Assembly: GCF_032362555.1 (NCBI RefSeq)
Contig: NC_083509.1
Coordinates: 8,393,001 to 8,457,000 of the forward strand
Direction: 5' to 3'
From: Amyelois transitella
Taxonomy: Eukaryota; Arthropoda; Insecta; Lepidoptera; Pyralidae
Length of the DNA: 64,000 bases
Shown here piece by piece: positions 1 to 13,400 of this stretch (position 1 is its first letter; the number at the start of each line of letters is the position of its first letter). The position numbers and the translations under genes are program-made. The notes under the pieces were generated by a model. It worked only from the letters and a program-made list of their open reading frames with translations, was not told the DNA's origin and did no database searches.

Positions 1-255
1 TAATTGTAATTCTAATTTTTATGACACCTGATTTTAAAATCACTTAAAAATAAAGGAATATCAAATAACATTTAGACTTTGAACTTGTTATCTTCAAAGT
101 CTAAATCTTGTTCCTCTATATCGTGAAATAAAAATAATTTAAATATTCAGACATAGTAGCTACTATAGAATACTGAATAATAATATTATAAAATATAATT
201 ATTCAGGTTTAATAGGGGTGCCTATAATCATTTTTAATAAAGCTAGTTACATTAT
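1..255. other. 3' flank of gene A
   Basis: AT-rich sequence downstream of the gene A stop codon (TGA at 258-256 on the minus strand). It should hold the 3' untranslated region. I see no clear AATAAA on the minus strand and no other gene. Confidence 0.5.
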
Positions 256-3200
256 TCAGGATCTTTTTTTACGATACACCAAGTACTCTATGGTCCACAG
301 CACAATACACACTAAACAGCAAATAGCCATCGCGAGGAAACAGTACATGTAGCTTCCTGTAGCGTCATACAGCACACCTGGAAAAATATAGAAAAAAAGA
401 CATTTCTTTTAATGCTCTAAAGTCATATTTTTATTATATAAGAAATTACTGAGCGATCAGGTTATTTTGTCCTTAATTAATAATTTGAAGTTGATCTTAA
501 AATTTTTTGGTCTCAGTCTTGTTCTTCGTTATTAATTAGCAAAAAAATTAAATTTACATAACTGTGTATGGGATGATGAAATTATTTTTGGAGCCTAATG
601 TTCCAAAATATGACCTTTGTAAAAGCTACTCAATAAAACGATTATAAACCACCTCCGTTAATAAGAACAAAAAAATCTCACCAATAAGCGGGTCTGCCAT
701 TAACATCAGAACTCCTGAGAATAGTATGTGCAGCGCCAATGCCGCTGGGAACCTATCAGGCGCTGCAGCCACCAGCACCAGGGGAAACAACACTTGTACT
801 GTGCACCTGACTAGCCCTGATATAGCTGTCACAGCGAACACGTACCAGAGATCACTGGAGCTCACTAGAGCTGCAAAAAATTGTTATTGTTATGTAAAGG
901 TATGATTTCTGTGATGTCAGGTCAGGCTTGTTACATTGACCTTTAAGAAAATAAGAGCAAGGGATAGATGGAAAGGTTATTGCAGAACGAGGAGTTTTTA
1001 ATGTGAACATAAAGCCTTTAGGTTTTGAACGATCATGATTATATGTGATTAATTTACCCTTTGTGTCACATATTTCAAGAATACTATATATATTTCAGAG
1101 TCTCAATCTAAATCATAAGCAGTTCTACACTATAACATAGTATTAAATTAAAGCCGTAAGTACTTGTATCATACGCTCCAAGATTGATGATCCTGCTAAT
1201 TTTAAAATAATATTTGTAATTGATTATAATGTTCCTAATAAAATAAATATACAAACCTATACGAAGAACAACGGTAATGCAAGTGCCAATATAGAAAAGC
1301 TTTTTGCTGTCCACAACAAAAAAATAAGTGAACACGGCAAATGCAAATCTGGCCAGCAGATCTGCCAAAGCACCAACCATGACGCAAGTTGCTACTTCCA
1401 TCTGAAATCGATTTAATGATCCCTTTTAACGATCTTTCCATCAATAAAATATATTGGTGCAAACACCTACTTAATTCATCAGAAGTGGTATAAAGATGTT
1501 TCATAACAGTTGTAAAATCGATTCAACTTTTCATTTGTAATTTGAATACATAATAAAAAGTACAGTGTTAACTTCTATTTTAAAGATCATAAATTTTAAC
1601 CGAACGATTAAATTTTAATTAACATACTCAAAATATAGTATGTGTTACAGATAAATTCTTACTTGAGAAAATCCATATGAGAACAGAAGCATTGGTTCCA
1701 TTGCCAAATATGTCACGTCGGATACAAAAGCGAATCCAATCCCAACCAAGGTACTTACAAACCTTGGATCTTTCAAAAGATCTAATTCGACGTTGTCACA
1801 TATTACTTTTCTGGAATATAAAAACCAGAATTTTATTGATTATGTAGATTTATAGATGTAATACAAAACTTGCTCAAGATGTCATAAAAGTAACTTACAT
1901 AATACTTTTCTGTATAGATTCATGTCGACTATTCACCTTGTTTTCTTTGACCTCTTCAACATCACCTGACAACATTTTTATAACAGACTCATCATTACCG
2001 ACGTGTATTTTTCTTACATTAAGGACATCACATTTCAATGGTTGGTCTGAAAACGTTACACATACCAACACTGTACAAAAGCAACACCAACATTGATATT
2101 AATTTTATTAAAAACATGTAAACATGATCACACAAACAGACAAAATCTCCTAAGAATATGTACAAAGTTCATTAGAAAAGCAGTGAAGCAAATTAACTTG
2201 ATGATGCAAACGCTAAAACAGACGAAGCACAGCATTGGATATATACATATAGTCACGTCTTTATCTCCTGCGAGGTAGACAGAGCGAAAAGACTGAAAGG
2301 CCACGTACAGTTGTATAGCTTCATGATGGAATTGATATTCAGATAGTGCTGCTAGCCCATCGCCTACAAGAGGAATCCCAAGTGTATGAGTCTATCCCAT
2401 AAACCATAACAATATAGCATTGTTTATGAAAAGAATATTTTAAAAAGATAGATATATACATAAAAAGATATTTAAAATGATTGTAAATTAAAATATATAT
2501 GTATGTATACGGGACAAATAACACAGATTGAGTTAGCCTCAAAGTAAGTTCGAGACTTGTGTTACGAGATACTAACTCAACGATAATATATTTTATAATA
2601 AAACTAGCGACCCGCCCCGGCTTCGCACGGGTGCAAAATTCGGAAAAAATTATACATAAAAACCTTCCTCTTGAATCACTCTACCTATTACAAAAAGCCG
2701 CATCAAAATCCGTTGCGTAATTTTAAAGATTTAAGCATACAGACAAACAGACTAAAATAGCGACTTTGTTTTATACTATGTAGTGATATTTATATAGAGA
2801 AACATCCAAGACCCAGGCCAATCAGAAAAAGTTCTTTTCTCATCATGCTCTGACCGGGATTCAAACTCAGGACCTCCGGTGTCACAGACAAGCGCCACAG
2901 AGGTCGTCAGATGTTTGTCAACAACAGGCTTATATTTAGAATTAATTTTAAAACATGTTTATTTTTTATTGTTTCACAAATTTTATTTACTGGTTCACTT
3001 ACCTATATCAACAGTTGGGTCCTCAGATTTAACTAAATGCCATTCCACTGGATGCATCACCAACATTGCAAAGACCAAATGGAGATCTATGGCCATGATC
3101 AGGGCGAGGGTCCATCGGAATCCATACTCCGATAGCAGAAAAGTCACCAGCATTGGAAACGTTATGGATGCCATGCTACTCATGGTCTGATTCGCACTCA

Positions 3201-6200
3201 TCATCGCCGTCCTTTTTTTAGTGAAGTAACAGTTGAACGCGGTGAAACTTACTGGAATCATCACGCCGAATCCTGATCCTAAAATATTTACATGTGTTAT
3301 TAGTTTTTTATAGATAAATATCAATAGAACGCATCTATACTTTAATGATATAAAATCCACAGATAACTCATTCTGGAGAACTCCTTCAAAAATAGATATA
3401 GTTTATCTTAACAGAAAAATTAAATTAATCAATTACGAAGCGAATATTGCCATACAAATTAAATCATAAGAACAAGTTAACAGCTTGTGAGTATTTTTAA
3501 ATAATAAAAAATAATCTTTATAAAATCTGCTTTCGTAAATACATAAAATTGGAAAGGTGACTAAAATTATTTATAAATCAGCCAATTTACTAAACGAATT
3601 TCTCAAAAATACTTATAGCTACAATGTCATAGGTAGGTATCCATATAGAAAGGACTCTGAAATCTGAGGAGAGTGTCGAGATCAACGATATTCAATAAAT
3701 AAAGTCTTAAGAGGTTAATGGCCAGAAAAGATCGATATGCGCCTGTTGCCCCGATAAAGAGTATTAATTATTTCCGCCCCCTTATAATGTCAATTGATAA
3801 ATCCTTTCTTAATTAAAGAAATCATAGAGGCCTTTTGTTAGGCACAACAACATAATCAATCAATTAATTGAATTACAACAAATACAATAAAACAAACAAA
3901 ATAACAAACAAATAACAATGAAATATTTAGTTACTTACCTATCACAAACTATATTTTTGATCTAGTTACGTAAAACTGAAACAATTCACTCTAAATGACA
4001 TAATTTGAAGAGGATTTCTATTATTTAGAGATAATAAAATGCTGGTTATTATGTTTGTCAATCGTTATTTTACGCTGAAGAAACTTTACACTAGAGATAT
4101 GAATGTTACTAGATGAACGTTTACTTTCATTCAAGTCCGCCTATTACGTCCGTAGAGCGTATTGACAAAATGAAGAAACAGAATTCTCTTTTTCTTTTCA
4201 TCAAAAACCAGGTATTCTCAATTGATTTTTTCAATGCATTGTAGTGATACTTTAACAAATCTTTTTTTCTAAGTATATTCGGTTATAGTCTTCGATCAAC
4301 TATAAACTACTACGTTGTTTATAGTACGTCAATGGTTATAGAGCTATCTGATGGTCTTCATATATACTCAGTATTTATGATTAGCCGGTCGTCTCCAACA
4401 GAGCGAGTGGAAGTGGAAGTCATTAGGGGATGCCTATATTCAGCAGTGAACATCCGACGACTGAAATTATGATGATGACGATTTATTAGAGGCCGTGTCG
4501 TGAAATAAATCAGATATATCCTGGTGGCAGTATCAATAAATGTAATACCAACTTGATGAAGAAGAGTTACTTATGTAATAAACTCCGCTCCCTACGACAT
4601 CCACTATAAAGATGGTATGGTTATCTTTTCTAATCCGCCTGCAGTATATGCTAAGAACAATGTAAATTGTATAATGTAAATAATGAAGAATACTCACCTC
4701 TGATAACGCCAAAGGTAATGACAAGTTGGTACGTTTTCTGTACAAATATCGTTAGGACATCTCCTAAAACAAAAAGTGCTGCTCCGAACAAGCCAACTTG
4801 GCGAAAAGAATACTTCTTCAACGCTATACCACTTAGAAAACCTGGAATGACAAAAATGACAGGTTAACTTTAAGAAAATTTATACAAATCAATTGTCCAC
4901 CTCATTTGCACCACGCGCACCATGCAAAGATTTAAGAATTTGAGACAATAATGAAAAGTTGTAAAATTATGACTGTAATTATCACAACTTTAAATCAAAA
5001 CCCGAAAAGTCACCTACATGCTTAAATGAAAGCGAAACAAAGTCGTATGAAAATATTAGACCTCTCATAACACAGTTACATAATTAGTGTTTAGGAGATA
5101 TTTCTGTGATTGTGGTTTATTATAAAACATTTCTCCCAGTAACTTATGCTCACTCATGTTATGAAAATTATAAGAAAAAAAATTATTTTTATGGATAATC
5201 GTCTCCAGTTTTCTTGAAACAATATCTAACGGTTCCTTTTTTTTTGGAATAACTTACAAGTTGGTGAAAAGAAGATTTTTGAAAAGATTATATGTAATTA
5301 TGGGAGATATATTAGCCCTCAATATTATATTGGGATTGCGATAAATCTAAATTTTTACCCTCTTACTCTAATAATACCAAAGAATTCGGAAAAATACAAT
5401 GTTATTCGCTTTTTATGTGATATTCACAAAAAGGGAATAACATTGTATTTTTATTTTACGAGACTGAAGAGTAAATCACAAAAATAAAGTCATAAATAAC
5501 CTCATCCGGATCGATATAAAATTTACGGAAATGGTTTCCTATTAATTCCATACGCATTCACATGGAAGGAATGTGTCGGGTTACAGTGTGTCTAAAAATG
5601 ATTGACAGTGGGTTGTAGAAAGTGGGGGATCGAATTGCATGTTGTCGCAAGATTTACCTACAATCTATTTAATTATCTACACGTGCGCGAATAAACCTAA
5701 TGCAATTGAGTTCAGTTATGTATGTTATTTTAATAGCCATCTCTCAAGGGATGAGGTGGGAAGAATGGATTATATTATATAGAATGTAATGCTTTGTAAA
5801 AAATGCGAATTGATTATAAAATTTATTTAATTATTAAATGTAGTATGTATCTTAGCTCATATAACATAAACTACACTACACTAAACTGAATCGATTTCGT
5901 TACAATTTTTTTTGGAAGTGAAAACAATTCAATCCAGAAGATGTAATTAACAAAGGTTATTTGTTTTCCTATCTAAAATCTCCGGAAACAAAATTTCTTT
6001 TGATTTCTAAATGGATGTCAATCATTTGGGGCAAAAGTCAAGCACAATTTAAAAGTAAAAGTTAATCGGTTCGTAAGCTTAATCAGGTCAAACAATACAA
6101 GCCGCTATTGTGCTGAGACCTATATCCATCAATTAGGGGCAGTAATTCGAGCTTAGTTTATAGATTGATCTAAAAAATTGAGAGGCAAAACCATTGAACA

Positions 6201-9200
6201 CTAATTGATACAATGCATGAATAGAATAGAACCGCTTTCTTAATGACCAAAACAACTTATAAAATGAAGACCACAATATGATGATACTGTACTTCCTACT
6301 TTTTCTAAAGGTACCATAGTTAAAAATAAAAAAAACTCGTTAATAACTTCCGAGTACACTGATCTCATTCACTCATTTCATTCATTCCTTTTAATCAATT
6401 TACATATATTTATATTTTAATATGAGGAACAGTTTTATTGTTTTTGGTTTATTACTAGGCGTATCATCGTAAACGACAATTCACATTACAATGTAGTAAA
6501 AAATAAAATTGTTTACAAATAATAAACTCTTTCTGCAATATATGGCTAAAATATATATGGCTAAAATAAAGATTTTACGAATTCTTAAGAATAAATATTT
6601 TTTTCTGGAAATTAACATGGGAAGGACACCTAATATATGCGCTCTAAATATACAATAGTTATTCAAATAAAAGTATGAAACTTGCGTCTTGCACAGCTTC
6701 GTCATTGAGCTGATTGACACAATCATTGTTCTTATAAATTATGTCGACAAACATATCAATTAAGACTCAGTAAACAGCTATCATTTTTATTTGGAAAGTA
6801 TACCTATTAATATCTGTGTCGGTTGAATCGTGGTTGCACTTAAAAAACAATTTGTAATAAGATTTTTTTCAAGTTAGTAGGTATTATAATAGTTGTTCAC
6901 CGCGGACTTATTAACGACTTAATCAATTTTGATGCTCCACGAATTTAACGTGGCCATTTAGTCTTCAAGACTGCTGGCTCTGTCTACCCCGCATGGGATA
7001 TAGACGTGACCATATGTATGTATGTACGAATTTAAAAATTCTATTGACAGAGGATCCACGGTCCTTTTAAATGTCATTAAAATCGGTTCGAAAGTTATCG
7101 TGTTACAAACATACATACAAAATATATTTTCCCCAACCCTGCACCCGCTTAAATCATTGAAATAAGTAAATAAAATACCTGCGAAAGAAAGTGCTCCGTT
7201 ATAAACTCCAATGACTAGAGGTAATCCACTAGCACCGTCTTGTTCTAAGAAGAAGTCATTAAAAAGGATGCCAAAAGCATTTGAAGAACCGAAACCTAGC
7301 ATCTGAAACAAAAACAATATTTTTAATTCTTTTCCATCACTGCAATCCATATGTATTTTTAAACAAATTCTATATTTATCGGTAAACTTAAAATAAAGGA
7401 TACTATTTACGATTTACTAAGCCGCGGCAACACGTAAGTGGGCCAGCTTAGTCAAATTTCTTCTACGCACTTTTCAATTCCAACTTGAATTTCGGAAGAG
7501 GCGATGGGTGATTGAGGAATCTTCAAGTAAATTATTTTTAACCAGTTTTTTTAGACAAAAAAAGATAAAGAGGCAAATTTTAAAGTAATTTTACTATATA
7601 AAACTGTAATCATTTTTACATTTGCTATAGCTATATCTGAAAATTTGAAACTTTAATTTTGGAAAACGTTCAATAACTCCACAAATTAATAAGTATGGAA
7701 GAAAAGAAAATAAAAAGGAAAAATTTAACAAGACAGGTTGTCAGTATCAATACTAATAAGTAGTTAGTATTGAGTAGCACGGATCAAAACCTATTAATAT
7801 AATACAGTTCATGAAGGTTATTTTATATTTATTACTATAAATTAATATTTTGTAGGTTCGTTCGTTCATAACTATATTTTATTCTTTCCATTCTGTCTAT
7901 TTTCCTATCGCGGGTCTACTGAAAAAAAAATTCTTAAAAAAATTTTTCTTTAGTTAATTTATTTGTTATATTATCTTGTTATATTTATATAATAAAAAAT
8001 ATACCCGGGACAGATTACACAGATTGAGATAGCCTCAAAAAAGTTCGAAACATGTGTTACAAGATACTAACTCAACGATACTATATTTTATAATTATTAC
8101 GAGTACATAAATAGTAAAACATCCAAGTACAAGCCTATTACAAAAATTTCGTTTCTCATCATGCCCTAGCCGGGATTCAAACCCGTAACCTCTAGTGTCA
8201 CAAACAAGTGCATTAACGCGCTTTTTTTTTGTAGTTTTGATAATGCAATGACGTACAGTTTGCAAGTATTTTTTGCTGATGAATGACAACGTAAAATGAT
8301 AAATGCTGATGGTATGTGATTGCTTAACAAAACATAAAATCCAGATACACACTACATTAATTTTATACTTGTTCTTACTAATAAATTTTATTTATTTATT
8401 TAGTTCAATAGATAGGTACTAAACGTATTTACACAAATACAATCACTTAGATTATAAAAAAGAAAATATTTGTAATAACGATTGATATACAATTTTCGGT
8501 GGTGCATTTAGGGAGCAGCAATTTTTTTTTAAATTATTTTTTGATCGTTATTCATAGACTATTATAGAAACTAGTATTACAGGAAAACCCACTTCTCTGT
8601 ATGAGGCTAGGCAGCAGTTGTAAAAGATTTTTATTGGGTTATCCCACGGGAACAAAATCCAATAAATAGTACAGCTAGAAATATTATATTAAAAATACCT
8701 ATTGACATTTTTAAAATTATGTTCCTTATCGCAATATGATAAAATAATTATTAAAATTACAAAAGATATTGGAAGAATCTTTACCGTCATTGATACAATT
8801 TTTTTTTCTTATATAAAATACATTAAGATACCAATGACGTTAAAATCATTAGCATTTATTATTTCTGTTCAATTCAGAAGTAGAATGTAAAATATTCTGT
8901 AAACGTTCCCGTGGTTTATTCGCTTTTAGAGTGAACTTCTATCAAAATAACAATGAAAACCGCAATTGGTGTTGCAAAATGTAATTAGTTAATGGCGACC
9001 AGAAAAAAGTTTATCACCTTAATAATGCTTGCTCACATTGAACTAGTACAAGCAAAATTTTATAAATCAGGTTCTCTTACTTATTTATAAGTTAGATTTG
9101 CATAATTTATTATGATACAGATATCGGCTTCGCGGTAATTTCTTCTTTTAATGGAGGTAGTCGTTTTACTACTTCGTGCTATATATAAAAAAACACGACG

Positions 9201-10295
9201 TCTTTTGTTATCAATGAGTCAAGTTATAGGCGACTAGCTTTTGTCCATGGTTTCGCTCGCGCATATTGTCGTTTATAGAAAATCTAACAGAAAGGAATCC
9301 CCTTTTCTAAGTTTGTGAAAGGTATGAACCTACCTATCCTAGTGTTCTTCTTAATACTTCCTCCTAACCATCATCGTCTTCCTGGCTTGAGTCCCGGTTG
9401 TATACTTACCTCTAAGGAGAGTCCACCTATGACCACGATCCTTGAGTTGCTTATCCTATGCGTGTGTAAAGTAACTAAGTAAAGTTCATACGTCTTTTCA
9501 AACGAAAAAATAACACTCTCTGTTGTTTAATGATATATCGATAGTAGATACTACTTCATTAACAATCCGGCAATTTTTCAATATATAGTAACTTGACAAA
9601 GTCACTTGTGAAAAATCTACTATAAATTGAATAATTTTAAGTGACGCACAATATTCAAAGTTTTCATTTTAAATCGCTTATTCATTTTATTTTTTAATTT
9701 ATGGAAATGAGGCCTAGACTTGACATTTATTTTTACCAAGGTGGATTCATTAAGTATATATACTTTTTTAATGATCATGACAGAAATAGAATATTGTTTT
9801 CTCAATGAGAAAAAGATAAGTCTTTATTAATAAAACGATCATTAACTTATCAATGGAGTTGTACGCCTATTCGTACTATATTCACATAATACATACTTAT
9901 AGTCACAACTTTCTCCCTTGCGGAGTAGACAGAGCCAAAAGTCTTGAAAAAACTGAAAGGCCACGTTAGGCTGTATGGCTTCATGAGGAAATTGAGATTG
10001 AAAAAGTGACAGGTTATTAGCCCACAAGAGTTAGTTCCTGAAGTTTTGCCCAACTAAGTACAGGATAGGAGATCTGTCTGAAGCCTTCGGCCAAGGAAGA
10101 GATTAAATTTAAAAAATAAGCTCTTAATTGTAAACACAATTGTAAAATAAGCAATTAATTGTAAAATAAAAATAAACTCACGAATGTAAACCCCACTCCT
10201 AATCCGATAACGTACCCCCAACCACCATCCGGGGGGACAAGTCCCTTTTTGTTTTTCTCGACACCACCTTCCACATGCGCGAATGCTTCATCCAT
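256..10295 (-). CDS. Gene A: SLC16 (monocarboxylate transporter-like) protein, 469 aa, 9 exons
   Basis: Predicted 12-helix membrane carrier of the SLC16 family. Coding exons in transcript order: 10295-10182, 7302-7179, 4841-4698, 3278-3003, 2046-1899, 1810-1663, 1401-1257, 870-682, 377-256. The total is 1410 nt with no internal stop, and every intron is GT-AG. The start was chosen because the family signature follows 22 residues later: PPDGGWGY, with Asp at 23. The helix 4-5 motif is YFTKKRTA (145-152). The cytosolic loop is short, about residues 205-275, and ends in ELDLLKD. Helix 8 carries Asp332 and Arg336, which align with the Asp/Arg pair needed for transport in mammalian MCT1 (family knowledge). 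No lysine aligns with MCT1 Lys38; an Asn sits there. It is the most intron-rich member, because the part that is one exon in genes C and D is divided among several here. The substrate is unknown, so a lactate role should not be assumed. Confidence 0.9.
2240..2402 (+). repeat. Dispersed repeat family B, partial copy
   Basis: Partial copy in intron 4 of gene A, of a family with about ten copies in this window. Shared landmarks are 'gtagacagagc', 'ggccacgt' and 'gaatcccaag'. The fullest copies are at 11908-12165 and 25196-25452. It is probably a SINE, but no promoter boxes were identified. Confidence 0.6.
2506..2910 (-). repeat. tRNA-derived SINE (family A), split by a Helitron
   Basis: The minus strand carries a tRNA-like head (cf. 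B box 'gggattcaaac' on the plus strand at about 2855) and a tail ending near 'cagattgag' at 2525. It matches the copies at 8001, 18071, 32571 and 51761. The block 2604-2786 is foreign to those copies and is listed separately. It lies in intron 4 of gene A. Confidence 0.75.
2604..2786 (-). mobile_element. Short non-autonomous Helitron-like element
   Basis: On the minus strand this 183-bp block begins TC and ends in a GC-rich stretch followed by CTAG. It sits exactly between a plus-strand A (2603) and T (2787), which is Helitron behaviour. Its GC-rich end 'gcgacccgccccggcttcgc' recurs at 26682. It interrupts the family A SINE, so it inserted later. Confidence 0.65.
5390..5452. repeat. 63-nt near-perfect hairpin
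   Basis: The arm at 5390-5420 pairs with 5424-5452. There are 18 perfect pairs at the base, one mismatch, then six and four more pairs around a two-base bulge and a three-base loop. It lies in intron 3 of gene A (4842-7178 side). It could be a tiny fold-back element or a small-RNA precursor, and sequence alone does not decide. Confidence 0.6.
6948..7026 (-). repeat. Dispersed repeat family B, short fragment
   Basis: Fragment reading 'ggctctgtctaccccgc' then 'gacgtgac', the reverse of the 5' part of the family B copies. It lies in gene A, just downstream of exon 2. Confidence 0.55.
8001..8222 (-). repeat. tRNA-derived SINE (family A)
   Basis: Starts 'acccgggacagattacacag' on the plus strand and ends in the tRNA-like head with 'gggattcaaaccc' (reverse B box). 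It has diverged from the copy at 32571, consistent with an old insertion. Confidence 0.7.
9890..10035 (+). repeat. Dispersed repeat family B, partial copy
   Basis: Carries 'ggagtagacagagcc', 'ggccacgtt' and 'ttgagatt' in the same order as the fuller copy at 25196. It lies in intron 1 of gene A, beside exon 1. Confidence 0.6.
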
Positions 10296-10467
10296 GTTTT
10301 AAGAAATACAATTTTAAATAAACATATATTTTTTTATGTTGGCATTTGAAAAATCTATAGGTATAAACTTTAAAAAAATATTTTTTATTATGTAAGCATT
10401 TTCTACGCGAAGGTTTGATAGTATAACGCGGGAGACCGCACGTCCACTCAACACACTCAACAGTTGG

Positions 10468-10474
10468 TTTTATA
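10468..10474 (-). promoter_or_regulatory. Possible TATA box of gene A
   Basis: The minus strand reads TATAAAA here, about 175 bases upstream of the gene A start codon. Initiation about 30 bases downstream would give a plausible unspliced leader of roughly 145 bases. AT-rich DNA makes chance matches common, and a spliced leader further upstream cannot be excluded. Confidence 0.25.
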
Positions 10475-13400
10475 CTGTTTTATTTGTTTAGCCGGCATGC
10501 CTCTGGTTCGTATTAAAGCCATTTCTAGTACGACTCATTCTTGTGACATCTACGTTTTTCAGTTGTGACATAATTAGTGCAATCACATCTTAAGCAAATA
10601 AAAGGCCCCTTTTACTAAAGATGAGGTAAATAAGATAATTGGAAACTCTAACCTGAATTATATTATCACACATGCTTAGATCAAGAACCTCCTATATTAC
10701 TTACCATGTTTGAATGAACCTTTATACTTTTTAAAATACCTACGTACCTAATCGAATATTTTTGACGTACTCAAGTAAGTCAAAAAATATCCGATTATTT
10801 GCCCTTATGAATTGTAAACAAATCTTTTTCCCTTAAAGCCTCCAAAATCCGTCCCCGGATTTATTACATGCGTAGGCATACATATGTACCTATTCCGTAT
10901 GTTAGTACCTATATATATGTACTTACGACTTTAACCTAGGTCAATTCAGTGATAAATTGATAAGAAATTGGCAGATTTTTGTCCTATATTATGCTCCGCG
11001 ACCGCGAGACTATCTTTCAACCGAGTCATTTGTACCTAATTCATTGAAGATATAGTGGAAATTTACGACCGGGCTCCTCTCCAGAAAAATGAGGATTAGG
11101 ACGCCGTGAGTTCTAACGCTAGGAGAATGGTGTATAAGAATTACCTCGACACGAGGAGGCCTTCAAAAAAGGATGGTTCTCAGTTTGACCAGCATATGTT
11201 TGTATGTATGCTTGTATGCATGTTTATTCGGGATTAGCTCGCGTTTTGCTAAACGGATTTGGATGCGGTTTTCAAGAAAGTGTTTGTTACACTTACGAGA
11301 AAGTACAAAAAAGGAGGATATTGATTAGAGGCGGTTCTCTTTTTACAAAAGTTATTTTATAAATAGAATTTACTAGTTACGTCTTGCTGCTACGATTGAT
11401 TGACTTGATCATCATTCATTCTCCTCGCATAAGACCCGGTTGCGTCCTCACCTGTTGAGGAGAACTCCGGAATACGCCTATGACCAAGTTCCTGAAGTGG
11501 AATAAATCAGATGATGTATACTTAATCCAAAAAGCGACTCCCATCTGGTCTTTGCAATATTTGCAGGGCATATTATGACGGACCACTGTATGACGTTACA
11601 TCCAATTCCCTCGCTCCTTATTTGTTCGTGTACTCAAAATTTTCTACCACCGTAAGTGCAACGATACTATAATAAATACGAAAGTTGCGTATGTGTGAGT
11701 GTGTTTGATACTTTTTCACGCAAAAACTACCGACCGGGTTTTCATATAACTTGCAGTAATATAATTTTGCTTAGACATAAGACTCTTTACTCATCCCTAC
11801 TCATAGAATCCTTAATAGTTGCGAAAGCAACTCTGTCTGTCTGTTTCACGATTCACGCCTAAAGCAAAGAACCGATTTAAGCAACAGCTATTTATGATAT
11901 AAATGTGCTGTGTGGTTCCCGGCACCAATACAAAAAAGAATAGGACCACTCCATCTCTTTCCCATGGATGTCGTAAAAGGCGACTAAGAGACAGGCTTAC
12001 AAACTTGGGATTCTTTTTTAGGCGATGGTCTAGCTACCTGTCACTATTTGAATCTTAATTCTATCTTAAAGCCAGATAGCTGAACGTGGCCTTTCAGTCT
12101 TTTCAAGACTGTTGGCTCTGTCTACCCCGCAAGGGATATAGACGTGATTATATGTATGTATATATGTGAAGACTACAACATGTAAATTGATCATATAATG
12201 CAATCATCACGGTTTCTTGGGCTACTTCAAAAATGTAACACAATAGGACAGGTAATGCCATAGGCGAGTCAGGTTACTAGAAATTAGGCGATCCAGCGAA
12301 CCGTGTCGAGTGGGAAACCAATAAAGCTTGGTTAATCCGATCTAAATATCGACGTATTCATTCTTCATAGCCCTAATGCCTAGTGAATCTAGCACGGAAT
12401 AGAACAACGGCTGGACTTTTCCAGTGCAGCTATGTAGACATCGTTTCGTCTCGACTTGCGATAACTACTTATTAAATACTATTTCATAAGAAAGCACGCC
12501 CGCGTAAAATTCCTATTAGTTTTTACTTATGCAAATGTGCAAATTATCCCTAACATATGCACATAAGTACGAAACTTCGCGGATTGGGATGTGTGTTGAT
12601 ATGTCCATTATGCCCTGATCTGGCATCGAACCCAGGACCTTGTAACTAGAGATGCTGATGATTAAAATTATTTTTACTTTGGTTATTTTCATTTCCATTG
12701 AAATACTTATTCTACCTAGCTACCAACCTACATATATTAAATTCATCCAGTCGTACTTGATTCTAACGTAATTAAATTTCCGTAATATGCAAGGAACTGG
12801 AAAAAATATGCAAATACCAAAACCTGCTCAAAAGAACGTTACGGGTGATATATTATACTCGTAGGTCTAGCTCGAACCTATGTTTTTAATAAAAAAATCT
12901 TCCACAAAACTCATGACATTAATTTTTTTGCCTTCCAAATAACACCGACTGTTTAAAAGAAAATATTTGTTAATCATAGCTTTTTTGGAAACTTTAGGGG
13001 CTAGCTCAATATGTGTGACATGTCCAGTACACATACGACGTACTTATGTAAAGACTGGTATAAATTTATATCAGATTTAATTAAGTTTAATTACCTACCT
13101 ATTTATAATGGCAACTTTTAAACATGATCCAATACGAGTTAATTACCCTACAAAGGAGGTCATACGGCAGTCGCTTCATGTAAAAATCTGATTTCCTCAA
13201 ATCCAGGATCACGACGGTGACGACGTAACCCGGGCTGATGTCAGGAGAAAGATTTAAAATGGCAAAAAACGTTATATATGTCATAAAATCAAGAAAACGC
13301 TTTTTTCTAAATAAAAGGCTTAATTATAATATCTATAAAAAAGGATAGTCTGAAGACGAACCCTGGACCCCGAAACATTGCTGTGGAGTGCAACATGCGA

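Larger units (their letters stand above)
7303..10181 (-). other. Intron 1 of gene A
   Basis: A 2.9-kb intron. It holds a family A SINE (8001-8222), a family B fragment (9890-10035) and, near 9233-9275, a degraded Helitron-like end (actagc followed by a 'tttcgctcgcg' stretch). The rest is AT-rich with no credible coding exon. Confidence 0.7.

Noticed and set aside
8035-8352. 105-codon minus-strand frame
   Set aside because: It lies within the family A SINE and its flank; the apparent peptide is translated tRNA-like sequence.
11656-11862. Small plus-strand protein frame
   Set aside because: It overlaps a degraded Helitron-like copy ('ttttcacgcaaaaactac').
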